From a bacterium (GTDB taxonomy: Bacteria > SAR324 > XYD2-FULL-50-16): a stretch of DNA of 64,000 nt. Under the pieces are notes generated by a model that did not search any database, had not been told where the DNA came from, and worked only from the letters and a program-made list of their open reading frames with translations. The translations under genes were made by a program, and so were the position numbers. The stretch's first letter is position 1. Each line of letters starts with the position of its first letter. The DNA is taken from assembly GCA_018829445.1 (NCBI GenBank), contig JAHJTV010000009.1, positions 28,967 to 92,966 on the forward strand, given 5' to 3'. Shown here in pieces: positions 1 to 8,346 of this stretch.

Positions 1-432
1 TTTAGGGCTGCAGGAAAGAAAGCCGGAGAGACGTTCCTGGTGAAAAACAGGCACAATCAATCCGCTATTCATCTTTTTCAGCAATTGTTTTGTCTCCTCT
101 TGCTCGTCGGCTATAACAGCCTCTGTCATCAGTTTTCTGTCCCTGTTCAGATTCATGATGATTGTATCGGACAAAGCCACTTCCTGCCCGATTAAGCTTG
201 GGTCTCCTCCCCGAATGGCCTTTATTGTAAACACATTGGAGGGGTGCGTTTCAGCCAGGCAGAGTGCTGTTACTTCAATCCCTTTAAAACCCATGCAGGT
301 TCTCATGATGATATCATAAACCTGCTCGATGGTCTGTGCGGAATTTAAGGCATGGGAAAACTCAACAATCGTTTCCAGACTTAAAATCTTTTTTTCCAGT
401 GCTGTTTCTATCGAATCGATGTTTTCAGCCAT
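1..432 (-). CDS. GAF-domain signalling protein, N-terminal part (cut by window edge)
   Basis: The frame is open from an ATG at 432 down to base 1 (144 codons) with no stop, so the gene continues outside the window. The N-terminus is a short helix followed by a GAF-like alpha/beta segment (about residues 18-144, with GFKGIEVTALCLAE and SGLIVPVFHQERLSGFLSC). GAF domains bind small ligands or mediate dimerisation. It lies 30 nt downstream of the STAS gene on the same strand and is probably the last or next member of the partner-switching operon. The output domain is not visible; a SpoIIE phosphatase, GGDEF or kinase domain are all possible. The ribosome binding site is weak. Confidence 0.7.
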   Translation of the reverse strand, partial: MAENIDSIETALEKKILSLETIVEFSHALNSAQTIEQVYDIIMRTCMGFKGIEVTALCLAETHPSNVFTIKAIRGGDPSLIGQEVALSDTIIMNLNRDRKLMTEAVIADEQEETKQLLKKMNSGLIVPVFHQERLSGFLSCSPK

Positions 433-462
433 TATCCACAGCTCACAAAAGCCACCAAAAAA

Positions 463-804
463 TCAGGGATTATAACTATCAATACCCTGTTCTTTGGTGT
501 CAAAAAATTTAAAGAAATCGTCCATATCAAGCAGTTTAAAAACACGTTTTACCTTGGGAGCCATGCCGGAAAAGCGGATATCTCCGTTTTTCTCCCTGAT
601 CCGTTTTATCACGCCGATAAAACAACCGATTCCGGCGCTGCTGATATAGGTTAATTCAGGAATATGAAACAGTATCTGTGAATTATCAGAATTGGCCAGC
701 GGTTCCAGGAGGGCTTCCAACCTGGGGCTGGTATCTGCATTGAGTATTCCCGCTAATTCTATAATATCCACTGTTGTCGGCTTTTCATGATTAATTGTTA
801 ACAT
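463..804 (-). CDS. STAS-domain anti-sigma factor antagonist
   Basis: A 113-residue single-domain STAS protein of the SpoIIAA/RsbV type. In partner switching, such proteins bind an anti-sigma kinase when unphosphorylated and are released when it phosphorylates them. The phospho-acceptor motif is visible as YISSAGIG, with Ser55/Ser56 at the canonical position, followed by the amphipathic helix FIGVIKRIREKNG. A GGTAGAG-type site precedes the ATG. The RsbW-like kinase gene lies 59 nt upstream and the SpoIIE phosphatase gene upstream of that, so kinase, substrate and phosphatase are encoded together. No sigma factor gene is next to them, so the downstream target is unknown. Confidence 0.9.
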   Translation of the reverse strand: MLTINHEKPTTVDIIELAGILNADTSPRLEALLEPLANSDNSQILFHIPELTYISSAGIGCFIGVIKRIREKNGDIRFSGMAPKVKRVFKLLDMDDFFKFFDTKEQGIDSYNP

Positions 805-863
805 GGTTACTCTACCTTCACTTTAGGTTTATTGGGAAATAAGAATACGAGTAGTGTGTCTTT

Positions 864-1418
864 CTATTTTTTTGCCGGAGAGGCAAATTTCACCATCGTC
901 AGTGTGTTGCTAATGCCGGGGACGACGGTATATTCCACTTCATCCATAATTTTTTTGATCAAATAAACCCCCAACCCCCCTTTGGAAAGCCGCTGTAAAT
1001 ACTCCTCTTTGTCCACCGGTGATAAGTTATTGGGATTAAACGTCTGCCCCTCCTCACCTCGATCGGTAAGTCTGATGGTTATCTTATTGGGCTCCAGGTC
1101 GATATCAACCGCAATTTTTCCTTCACCCGGCTTTCGATATGAGTGGGCAATCACATTAGTACAGGCTTCATCAATGGCCAGACCGATGTCCTCCAGATTT
1201 TCCTCATTGAAGGATTCGGAGTAGGTGGCTATCTTCTTGGTAATACGCCGAATCAATTCCAATTGCGATGTGTGACTGGGAAAAGTCAGCCGAATGCTTG
1301 CCGCAGTGTCTATCACGACCTGTTCCATCTCATCTTCCGGGATACCGAGTTCTTTTCCTTTTTCTTCCAGGAAGATCGCCAAATCATCCAGCTGTGTCTT
1401 CATTAATAGTATTTTCAT
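864..1418 (-). CDS. RsbW/SpoIIAB-like serine kinase (anti-sigma factor type ATPase)
   Basis: 184 residues with a GHKL/HATPase_c fold and no histidine-kinase dimerisation domain, as in anti-sigma factors of the RsbW family. The N box (GLAIDEACTNVIAHSY) and the glycine-rich G box (SKGGLGVYLIKKIMDEVEY) are both present. The N-terminal ~65 residues form an added helical region. The start at 1418 is supported by AAGGAGG a few bases upstream. It is expected to phosphorylate the STAS protein encoded just downstream and to be opposed by the SpoIIE phosphatase encoded 42 nt upstream. It could also be a general switch kinase that does not bind a sigma factor. Confidence 0.88.
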   Translation of the reverse strand: MKILLMKTQLDDLAIFLEEKGKELGIPEDEMEQVVIDTAASIRLTFPSHTSQLELIRRITKKIATYSESFNEENLEDIGLAIDEACTNVIAHSYRKPGEGKIAVDIDLEPNKITIRLTDRGEEGQTFNPNNLSPVDKEEYLQRLSKGGLGVYLIKKIMDEVEYTVVPGISNTLTMVKFASPAKK

Positions 1419-1460
1419 GTCAGATCCTCCTTAACATTTGGTTAATGGACAGGAAAGGTG

Positions 1461-2918
1461 TCATATTCGCCTTAGTGCTATCATGGTTATATCGTCGTTT
1501 TGATCAGCATTGCCTTGAAACAAGGATATCTCTTTTCGGATCTTCTTCACAACATTTTCTGCTGATAATGCCAATGATTCCTGCAACAATGAATACAGTT
1601 TGGTTTCACCATACATCTCTCCCTGGTTATTGACAGTATCCGTTAATCCGTCCGAATACAGAATAATCAAATCACCCGGATTAATGCTGAAGCTTATGGT
1701 TTGAATTCTTGAATCGAAATATTCTAAATGGGAACGGCTAAAAGGATAACCTTGAGGTTTGACAAAAACAGTAGCCCCTGATTTGGATACAATATGGACA
1801 AAAGGTTCATGGCCCGCATTCACGCAAGTGATTCTGGCGGTTTTAGTGTTTAACAGGAGATATCCCATGGTTAAAAACCGGTTTTCTGCGAATTCTTTTG
1901 ATAGACTCTTGTTCAGAGCCTTAAATAACGCGATGGGATCCTTGTGCAGATCGGTTTTGTCTTTTAATAAAACCCTGGCCGTATTGGCATGCAACGTTGC
2001 CGCCATACCTTTGTCTGAAGCATCGGCCACGACCATCCCAATAAACTCATCATCGATCTCAATAAAATCAAAATAATCGCCGCTCATTTCCCGGGCAGGA
2101 AGAAAGAGGGAGGCCAACTCATATCCCAAAATTATGGGTGATTTTTTCGGCAGGTATTCATTCTGCACTGCGGCCGCCGCCCTCAACTCTCCTTCCATTC
2201 GAGCTTTGATTGCCATATCATCCGATGATTTTTGCAGGGTCAGGCGCATCTCATTAATTGCTGATACAACCAGATCCAGTTCGTCAGGGAGTTCATTACC
2301 TGCTCTTTTTCTGGAGAGCACAAGCGGCTCCTGTAACCGGTTCAAATCAAGTGATTTTGCATAGTCTCCCAAAGACCTCAAATGACGGGCAATCATGAAT
2401 TGGATCAGAAAAAGAATGAATGTAGAAACAACGAATGTTTTGCCGGTCTGTGTTGCCAGAATGATAAGTAGGCGATCCAGTAGTCGTGAGTAAACGCCGG
2501 ACATGGTCGCCGTCACTTCCAGTATGCCTATTATTCCCCTTTGATCCATGGTGATGGGAAAAGTATGGGATATGGTACGGCTGACAGCCGGATTACCTGC
2601 CTCCATGTAGACGATTCCATCTGAATGCACAATCCTGAGATATTTTATATCCCGCAATGTCAGGATACCGCGAAGGTTGGTAGCTGTGGCATTTTGATCA
2701 AGATCCCAAAGATTATAGGCGATACTTTCAAGGTAACTGTTTTCAATCTGTGCAAACTGTTCTTCAACAAACCCAACATCCTTTTGATAATCAAAAAACA
2801 ACTGCAGTCCGGTGGCGAAGAAAGAGACAAAAAAGCTAAAGATAAGAATTCGAGAAAGCAAACGGACGGAAACAGATCTGCTTCTAACCGACTGATTACT
2901 TATTTGAGCTGATGCCAT
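1461..2918 (-). CDS. Membrane-bound SpoIIE-type (PP2C) serine phosphatase with HAMP-like linker
   Basis: From the ATG at 2918 the protein has 485 residues. It shows a first membrane segment (about 22-43), a periplasmic sensor of ~110 residues, a second membrane segment (about 156-177), a HAMP-like linker and coiled coil, and a C-terminal SpoIIE/PP2C domain (from about 266). Metal-binding motifs MSGDYFDF (Asp281 region) and VADASDKG (Asp299) are intact. It probably senses an extracytoplasmic signal and dephosphorylates the STAS protein of the same operon. A TTG in the same frame at 2990 would add 24 residues; neither start has a strong ribosome binding site, and the ATG was preferred because the TTG extension has no domain character. 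Confidence 0.88.
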   Translation of the reverse strand: MASAQISNQSVRSRSVSVRLLSRILIFSFFVSFFATGLQLFFDYQKDVGFVEEQFAQIENSYLESIAYNLWDLDQNATATNLRGILTLRDIKYLRIVHSDGIVYMEAGNPAVSRTISHTFPITMDQRGIIGILEVTATMSGVYSRLLDRLLIILATQTGKTFVVSTFILFLIQFMIARHLRSLGDYAKSLDLNRLQEPLVLSRKRAGNELPDELDLVVSAINEMRLTLQKSSDDMAIKARMEGELRAAAAVQNEYLPKKSPIILGYELASLFLPAREMSGDYFDFIEIDDEFIGMVVADASDKGMAATLHANTARVLLKDKTDLHKDPIALFKALNKSLSKEFAENRFLTMGYLLLNTKTARITCVNAGHEPFVHIVSKSGATVFVKPQGYPFSRSHLEYFDSRIQTISFSINPGDLIILYSDGLTDTVNNQGEMYGETKLYSLLQESLALSAENVVKKIRKEISLFQGNADQNDDITMIALRRI

Positions 2919-3328
2919 TGTCCCGGATACCTTTGATATGACAGATTTTATTAATTGATAATCGATCTTGCAATGAATCCATGTTGTCAATGGTGAGGTC
3001 CCGCCTTTCGTTTACATACCAGCAGATATGGGCCTAACCACGGGATTTGAAGTTAGCTGGTCTTCCTCTTAAATCAAGCAGAATCATTTTTTTTTCACTG
3101 CTACGTGACACTATAGTCCAATTACCGCAGAAGATCAATTTTTTTGCATTATCACGGATTTTTAATATGGGGAAATACTATTTAATGATTTCAACATGAG
3201 GGTGGATAAGTGATCGAGTGTGAGCCAAGTGATAAATTTCCTTTAAAAAACTCTCTGGAATTTTCCTTTGGTGCCGGTTAGTATAGAGTCACCGAATAAG
3301 TCATAAAGAAACATTAAAGAGGCGAATA
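2919..3328. other. Divergent intergenic region
   Basis: About 400 bases between the partner-switching operon (minus) and the histidine kinase gene (plus). It must hold promoters for both directions. A TTGCAT/TATGGG-like pair at about 3143-3170 is too weak to call. No hairpin, repeat or small gene was recognised. Confidence 0.4.
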
Positions 3329-4714
3329 ATGGATCTCCAAAATACTGAGCATGAGGGGAATGATAGAGTTTCAGCGATTAGGAAAAGAATCTCTGAGAAG
3401 ATTAGGGACTATGACAAGTATTCTTTTACAGTTCAGCAAGACAGTGCTTTAAAGACTTTTTTTGACCTGGCTCAGGAATTTGAAGAACAGCGGGACTTTT
3501 ATTTTATTTGCGTGCTGATTCCCAAGGTGTTTTTCCAAATTGACTGTAACCTTTACCTGATGAATGAAGAAAAACACTTTGAATTAGTATGTAGCTCAGA
3601 TCCTTCGAAGTATGATTCCAAAATAGAAGTAATTTATGAGTTTGAGATTAATGAGAGCCGGTCTTTCAAAAATAATTGTTTCACTATTCCCATCAAAGGA
3701 AATATGGACCTTTTATCCAATCTTGCGAATTATCATAAGGACGGGGTTTTAGGTGTTTTCGAGATTTACTCCTCTTCCACACTCTCCAATCACATGAAGC
3801 TTTTTTTTGAGAAGTTTGTAAACCGGATAGGTTTTCAACTCCACAACAGATTCATGACTGATAAAAACAGGGAGCACCTTCAGTTTATCAAAAATCTGGT
3901 AACTGACATTGGACATAATGTTATCGTGCCCAATATGTATTTTAAGTTCTATTTTAAGAGGCTGAAAGGAAAAATAGATAGGACAAATGCCATCAGCAGA
4001 GAAATGATCAAGCAGGCGAAAGATTTTGATGAGGAAAGGATTGGACAAAGCCCCAGTGACATGCATCTTCTCGCAAAGGAGCTGAGTTATGTAAACAGAT
4101 CAATGGAGACACAGTTTCAACAGATTCTTTCCCATTATGAGCAAACAAGCCTGTTCCTGGAAACTTTGCTTCGGCGGTCCCATTTCGAAGAAGGCCGATA
4201 TGTGATTGAACCGAAAACGGTCAATTTTAGAGAAAAAGTAATTCGACCGCAGCTGGATCGATATATACCCCATTTAGAAGAGCGGGGAATTTCCGTTGAT
4301 AACCAACTCTCCAGTATACCTGGTGAAGAAATTATTGTGGTTGCAGATGTGGGTCTGATTTCCCAGGCATATGCCAATCTTTTCAGTAATGCTGTAAAAT
4401 ATACGCGAGAGGTTCGGGATGCAGAGGGCAACTGCCACAAATTTGTAACCGTTGGGATGGAAGTGTTAAAAGATTATTTCAGAGAAGGAAAAGATGGTAT
4501 AAAATTCAATGTCTTCAGCACCGGGCCTCATATCCCTCCGGAAGATGTTCCAAGCCTATTTGAGGAGGGATTCAGGGGCAAAAATGTGGAAAGTGAATAT
4601 GGAACCGGTCATGGTCTGCGGTTTATCAAAGAAGTGATAGAGCTTCACGGCGGTGTTGAAGGTTATGAAGCTACTCCTTTTGGAAACAATTTCTTTTTTA
4701 TACTGCCCAAGTAA
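3329..4714 (+). CDS. Atypical sensor histidine kinase, cytoplasmic
   Basis: 461 residues without membrane segments. The first ~180 residues look like a degenerate GAF-type sensor. Residues ~185-300 form a helical region in which DIGHNVIVPN (His196) is the best candidate for the phosphorylated histidine. The C-terminal ~130 residues are a HATPase_c domain, with the N box at NLFSNAVKYT and the G box at GTGHGLRFIKEVIELHGG. The H-box is unlike the usual HELRTPL. There is no receiver domain and no response regulator gene next to it, so its partner is unknown. An AGAGG site precedes the ATG. It is divergent from the partner-switching operon, but no functional link is shown. Confidence 0.8.
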   Translation: MDLQNTEHEGNDRVSAIRKRISEKIRDYDKYSFTVQQDSALKTFFDLAQEFEEQRDFYFICVLIPKVFFQIDCNLYLMNEEKHFELVCSSDPSKYDSKIEVIYEFEINESRSFKNNCFTIPIKGNMDLLSNLANYHKDGVLGVFEIYSSSTLSNHMKLFFEKFVNRIGFQLHNRFMTDKNREHLQFIKNLVTDIGHNVIVPNMYFKFYFKRLKGKIDRTNAISREMIKQAKDFDEERIGQSPSDMHLLAKELSYVNRSMETQFQQILSHYEQTSLFLETLLRRSHFEEGRYVIEPKTVNFREKVIRPQLDRYIPHLEERGISVDNQLSSIPGEEIIVVADVGLISQAYANLFSNAVKYTREVRDAEGNCHKFVTVGMEVLKDYFREGKDGIKFNVFSTGPHIPPEDVPSLFEEGFRGKNVESEYGTGHGLRFIKEVIELHGGVEGYEATPFGNNFFFILPK

Positions 4715-5182
4715 TTCTCATTGCTGACTTCATGCTTGGTTCATCAAATGCTAAGGCTTATGATGTGATGACTTTCTCAGGAACCTGTACCTTTTGGGGC
4801 TCTGTTTAAAATAGGAAAGTCCACTTTGAAAATCGAAACGCTCTTTCAGTCCTCAGAAATCAAAAATTTTACTAAAACCAATTGGATTCAGAGATATAAA
4901 TAATTAGTAGCAGGAGGCTGATTGGCAATTAGAAAGTCTGTATCCAAAATGTTTTCTTGCGATATTCTCCTAACGCTTTATCGGTACAGAAAAATGTGGA
5001 ATTCGTGGTGTCTTCAGAATTACCAAACCAGTCCTTCGGCTTTTATGAGCATTATCCCAAGTTGAAACGTTCTGATCTTTAACGCAGAAGAATACCTTGA
5101 CTCAACGAATCTAAGTTTTTACTATTACCTCATCTCACTCTCAGATATTAAAGCGACCTTAAATCCATGAGCAGGAGTACAA
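4715..5182. other. Intergenic region upstream of the AraC-type gene
   Basis: About 470 bases with no coding signal. The only supported element is the promoter at 5097-5125, annotated separately. No terminator with a U-run follows the kinase gene. Confidence 0.5.
5097..5125 (+). promoter_or_regulatory. Sigma-70-type promoter of the AraC-type gene
   Basis: TTGACT (5097-5102), a 17-base spacer and TACTAT (5120-5125) give a good vegetative promoter about 55 bases upstream of the ATG at 5183. The 16 bases 5087-5102 (GAAGAATACCTTGACT) recur exactly at 14919-14934, where they form the -35 region of another promoter. Confidence 0.6.
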
Positions 5183-6226
5183 ATGAATGTCTCAAACATG
5201 GGTATGCGTCTATTCTTCAAGATACTTCTTGCGAACGGTTTATCACTACAGAAAATCGAACAATCAACCGGTATTATTAGGGCTGAGCTTGACAATCCAC
5301 GATGCAAAGTCCCGATGAATCATTTTATTAAGTTAGCCGAAATCGGTTTCAAAGTTACTGGGGATGACACCCTTGGACTTTATTTGATTAACTATGCTGA
5401 CAAGTCTCATTACGGTATTTTAACAACGCTTTCCATGAACTGTGATACTCTGTTGGAGGCATGTAAATGCTGGCCCCATTATAAAAAACTCAGCGCGGAG
5501 GCTAATGAGGTTGAAATCAGAGAGGAAAAAGAAAATTTGATTATTAGCTACGCCAACACATCCCGTTACCAGGTAAACTGGATTTCAGAATTTATAATGA
5601 ATTTTGCTGTCACTCTCTGTCGAAAATCATCCCTTTATGATATCAATCCACTAGAGGTCAGGTTCCAACATCCGGCTCCCAGTTATACCAATGAATATAA
5701 AAAAGTATTTAAAGCGCCGCTTCTATTCGAGCACAAGGAAAACGCGCTGGTTTTCAGCAAACATGACCTTAAACGCCCGATTCCCGGTGCCAATCCAGTT
5801 TTAAAGAACATAATGTTAGAACAAGCAAATGCATTGTTAAATGAGCAAACCCAAACAATAAAATATAAAGATCGTGTACGGGCCCTAATTCAAAAAAATA
5901 TTTCATCTCATAATCTGGACATTTACGTGGCAGCCTCAGAGCTGAGTATGCATCGCACAACTTTATATCGAAAACTAAATCAGGAAGGAACATCGTTTAA
6001 GAAAGTGCTGGAGGAGGTTCGCAAAGAATTTTCCTTGAAGTATATTGAACAAAATTTGTGTAATTATCAAATCGCTCACCTATTAGGTTATTCAGAACCA
6101 AGTGCTTTTCAAATTGCTTTTAAGAGATGGTTCAGAAAAAGTCCGGGTGAATATCGTCGCTTTTCAGCTAACCAACCAGGTAGCTTGTCTCAAAGTGAAA
6201 ACTATATGAATGACAAATTGTCATAA
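5183..6226 (+). CDS. AraC-family transcriptional regulator (Arabinose_bd/OruR-like)
   Basis: 347 residues. The N-terminal two thirds match the ligand-binding domain found in OruR/ArgR-like AraC regulators (GDDTLGLYLINYADKSHYGI, with a typical LLEACKCW segment). Residues ~230-330 are the double helix-turn-helix: ASELSMHRTTLYRKLNQEG is the first reading helix and IAHLLGYSEPSAFQIAFKRW the second, ending in the family signature SPGEYRR. GCAGGAG lies at proper distance before the ATG. Such regulators usually control nearby catabolic genes. The CoA-transferase, crotonase and porin genes that follow on the same strand are the obvious candidates, though 800 bases with an inserted element separate them. 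Confidence 0.92.
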   Translation: MNVSNMGMRLFFKILLANGLSLQKIEQSTGIIRAELDNPRCKVPMNHFIKLAEIGFKVTGDDTLGLYLINYADKSHYGILTTLSMNCDTLLEACKCWPHYKKLSAEANEVEIREEKENLIISYANTSRYQVNWISEFIMNFAVTLCRKSSLYDINPLEVRFQHPAPSYTNEYKKVFKAPLLFEHKENALVFSKHDLKRPIPGANPVLKNIMLEQANALLNEQTQTIKYKDRVRALIQKNISSHNLDIYVAASELSMHRTTLYRKLNQEGTSFKKVLEEVRKEFSLKYIEQNLCNYQIAHLLGYSEPSAFQIAFKRWFRKSPGEYRRFSANQPGSLSQSENYMNDKLS

Positions 6227-6590
6227 ATACAAATAATTCCATTTGGTTATATTAGCCGGCCAAAAAAGACAAGAAGTACAACAAGTCGACATCAAATCCA
6301 AATTTTCTTATTAATTTAATGTATTGAAAGTTATGACAGTTTTATCTTGGTTGTTTTGGGTCAACCATGAGAATCAGAGCAACAACAACTGCCTTATTGC
6401 CCCGTTATTCCAGCAAAAAATCTACTTATTCTAATCCAAATTATTCCGATCAACAACTGCTTCAAATCGGGCTGACACAGCTTTTAATATCAGATCAACC
6501 AAGTCGCTCTCCTTCCGATTCTTCCAAATATTCCGATAGATCGTATCTACTTCACAGCAATAGTTGCTTTGGAACTTAAAAATACAGTTA

Positions 6591-6851
6591 TGAGTCCACT
6601 CCGAAAAGTATTATCTCGATCAATCTAAAGCTTTTTTACTCAATAATCAAAAAATCTTAGAAATTCTGAATCGATGTCATGCCGGACTTGCAGGCTGTGT
6701 CATAAAACAGAAAACGCACTTTAGCTGAGTTAGTTCGCACCGTGTCATGCCGGACTCCGATCCGGCATCCAATGTAAAATGCAATATATTTTAACTAGAT
6801 CCCGGATCAAGTCCGGGATGACAAGAAAATCGACTTTTTAGAGTGGACTCA
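6591..6851. mobile_element. MITE-like non-coding element with terminal inverted repeats
   Basis: The 261-bp segment begins with TGAGTCCACTC (6591-6601) and ends with the exact complement GAGTGGACTCA (6841-6851). The match extends inward after two differing bases (AAAAGT against ACTTTT). The tetranucleotide GTTA directly abuts both outer ends and could be a target-site duplication. Inside are two perfect 8-bp-arm hairpins in opposite orientation and a third half copy of the same repeat. There is no coding frame, so if mobile it depends on a transposase elsewhere. Confidence 0.55.
6676..6822. repeat. REP-like palindromic repeats (three copies, one partial)
   Basis: Copies: 6676-6695 (half copy, GTCATGCCGGACTTG), 6744-6770 (arms ATGCCGGA/TCCGGCAT) and 6796-6822 (arms ATCCCGGA/TCCGGGAT, opposite orientation). 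Variants of the same unit recur at 29601-29952, so this is a dispersed repeat family of the genome. Confidence 0.7.
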
Positions 6852-7040
6852 GTTATTGAAGTTTTATAACTGACTCCGATTACGATCGAACAAAATAACA
6901 AACCAACCCGGATGAAACGAAGTAATAGGAATCTGCATCGGATTATTATTCTTATATTCCGAGATCTTAAGTAAACCTGATAACATTAACAGCCATTTTA
7001 GTTCGAAATCTTCAATATACTTTTATGGAAGGGTTACCAA

Positions 7041-8237
7041 ATGGATCAAGCATTTTCAAAGATTAAAGTTCTCGATTTTACACAAGTATTAGCCGGGCCT
7101 TTTGCTACTCAACAGCTTGCTTTGCTGGGTGCTGATGTTATTAAGATCGAACCTCCTGGTTTCGGGGATCAATCCCGCCTTGTCGTTTCAGAGAAGAGCA
7201 AAGGAGAGCCCGTCTTGTTTCTTTGTGCTAATTCCGGGAAAAGGTCAATAACGCTCGACCTGAAAAAGTCGGAATCCAATGCGATTATTCGTCGTTTGCT
7301 GGAACACGCGGATGTGGTTATCGAAAATTTTCGACCGGGAGTTATGGATCGACTTGGTCTTGGTTATAAGACGATATCCGAACTTAACTCCCGTATCATC
7401 TATTGCTCCTTATCGGGATATGGTCAAGAAGGTCCCTATAAAACCAATGCAGCCTTTGATCCTGTGATCCAAGCCGAATGCGGATTAATGAGCATGACAG
7501 GTTTTCCGGAAACAGGTCCGGTCAGAACCGGCTTTCCAATTTCAGACACGGCTGCGGGTCTTATGGCGGCCTATGCTATTGCAGGCGCGTTGTTTCGACG
7601 GGAAAACTGCGGAAAGGGGCAGTATTTGGATGTCTCCATGTTAGACTCGATGATTACACTGCAAAACTCCACCCTTTTTGTTTATCTACATACCGGAGAG
7701 AAGCCGACGCTACAGGGAAACGGTTCGCACACGGGTTTACCAACAATGAATACCTACCCAACCAAGGACAGCTACATACAAATATCGTTCTATTCAGATG
7801 TCCATTACCAAAAAATGTGCGAGATAATCTCCCGGCTGGATCTAATAGAAGACTCCCGTTTTAACTCAATGGCAATGAGGGAGCAAAATGCAAGAATACT
7901 GGCCAGTGAAATTAAAACGGCGTTTGCGGAAAAAGACACTCAAACCTGGCTGGATCTTTTTTTAAATGCAAAACTACCAGCCGGCATGGTTAGAGATTGC
8001 GAGGAAGTCGTTAATCATCCCCAGCTTAAGCACAGGGATTTGATCATGGAACTGCCACCGCTATCCGGATCAGAAAAGCCATTCAAAACCGTAGGCACAG
8101 GATTTAAGGCCAACCAGGGAAGTCCCTCCGGAAGCCGCAGGCCACCTAAACTGGGCGAACATACGAAAGAAATACTTGCTGAGCTGGGATATCAAAAAGA
8201 GGACATCACAGAGTTTATTAATAGTGGTGTTGTCTAG
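7041..8237 (+). CDS. CaiB/BaiF family (class III) CoA-transferase
   Basis: 398 residues, the family's usual length. It opens with the typical IKVLDFTQVLAGPFATQQL and contains ADVIKIEPP, and Asp169 in GFPISDTAAG sits where formyl-CoA transferase has its catalytic aspartate. These enzymes move CoA between carboxylic acids through an aspartyl-CoA anhydride; the substrate cannot be read from sequence. GGAAGGG precedes the ATG. The crotonase-fold gene follows 109 bases later and a porin-like gene after that, suggesting uptake and activation of an organic acid. Confidence 0.92.
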   Translation: MDQAFSKIKVLDFTQVLAGPFATQQLALLGADVIKIEPPGFGDQSRLVVSEKSKGEPVLFLCANSGKRSITLDLKKSESNAIIRRLLEHADVVIENFRPGVMDRLGLGYKTISELNSRIIYCSLSGYGQEGPYKTNAAFDPVIQAECGLMSMTGFPETGPVRTGFPISDTAAGLMAAYAIAGALFRRENCGKGQYLDVSMLDSMITLQNSTLFVYLHTGEKPTLQGNGSHTGLPTMNTYPTKDSYIQISFYSDVHYQKMCEIISRLDLIEDSRFNSMAMREQNARILASEIKTAFAEKDTQTWLDLFLNAKLPAGMVRDCEEVVNHPQLKHRDLIMELPPLSGSEKPFKTVGTGFKANQGSPSGSRRPPKLGEHTKEILAELGYQKEDITEFINSGVV

Positions 8238-8346
8238 AAATAAACTTTTCCAAATGATCCGATCTTTGACCTTGTGCAAGATCGCTCTTCAAAAACTGCC
8301 TGATCTAAAGATTTGCCGGATCAGTATTTATAATAGGAGTTTACAA

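Larger units (their letters stand above)
6227..7040. other. Intergenic region containing a repeat-bounded element
   Basis: About 810 bases. A 70-codon open frame at 6367-6579 has no ribosome binding site and a low-complexity, Ser-rich product, and is not considered a gene. The segment 6591-6851 is a separate non-coding element (see that entry). The remainder, 6852-7040, should hold the promoter of the CoA-transferase gene, but no clear -35/-10 pair was found. Confidence 0.5.

Noticed and set aside
6367-6579. 70-codon open frame between the AraC-type gene and the repeat element
   Set aside because: No ribosome binding site, low-complexity Ser/Tyr-rich product and no partner genes; likely chance.
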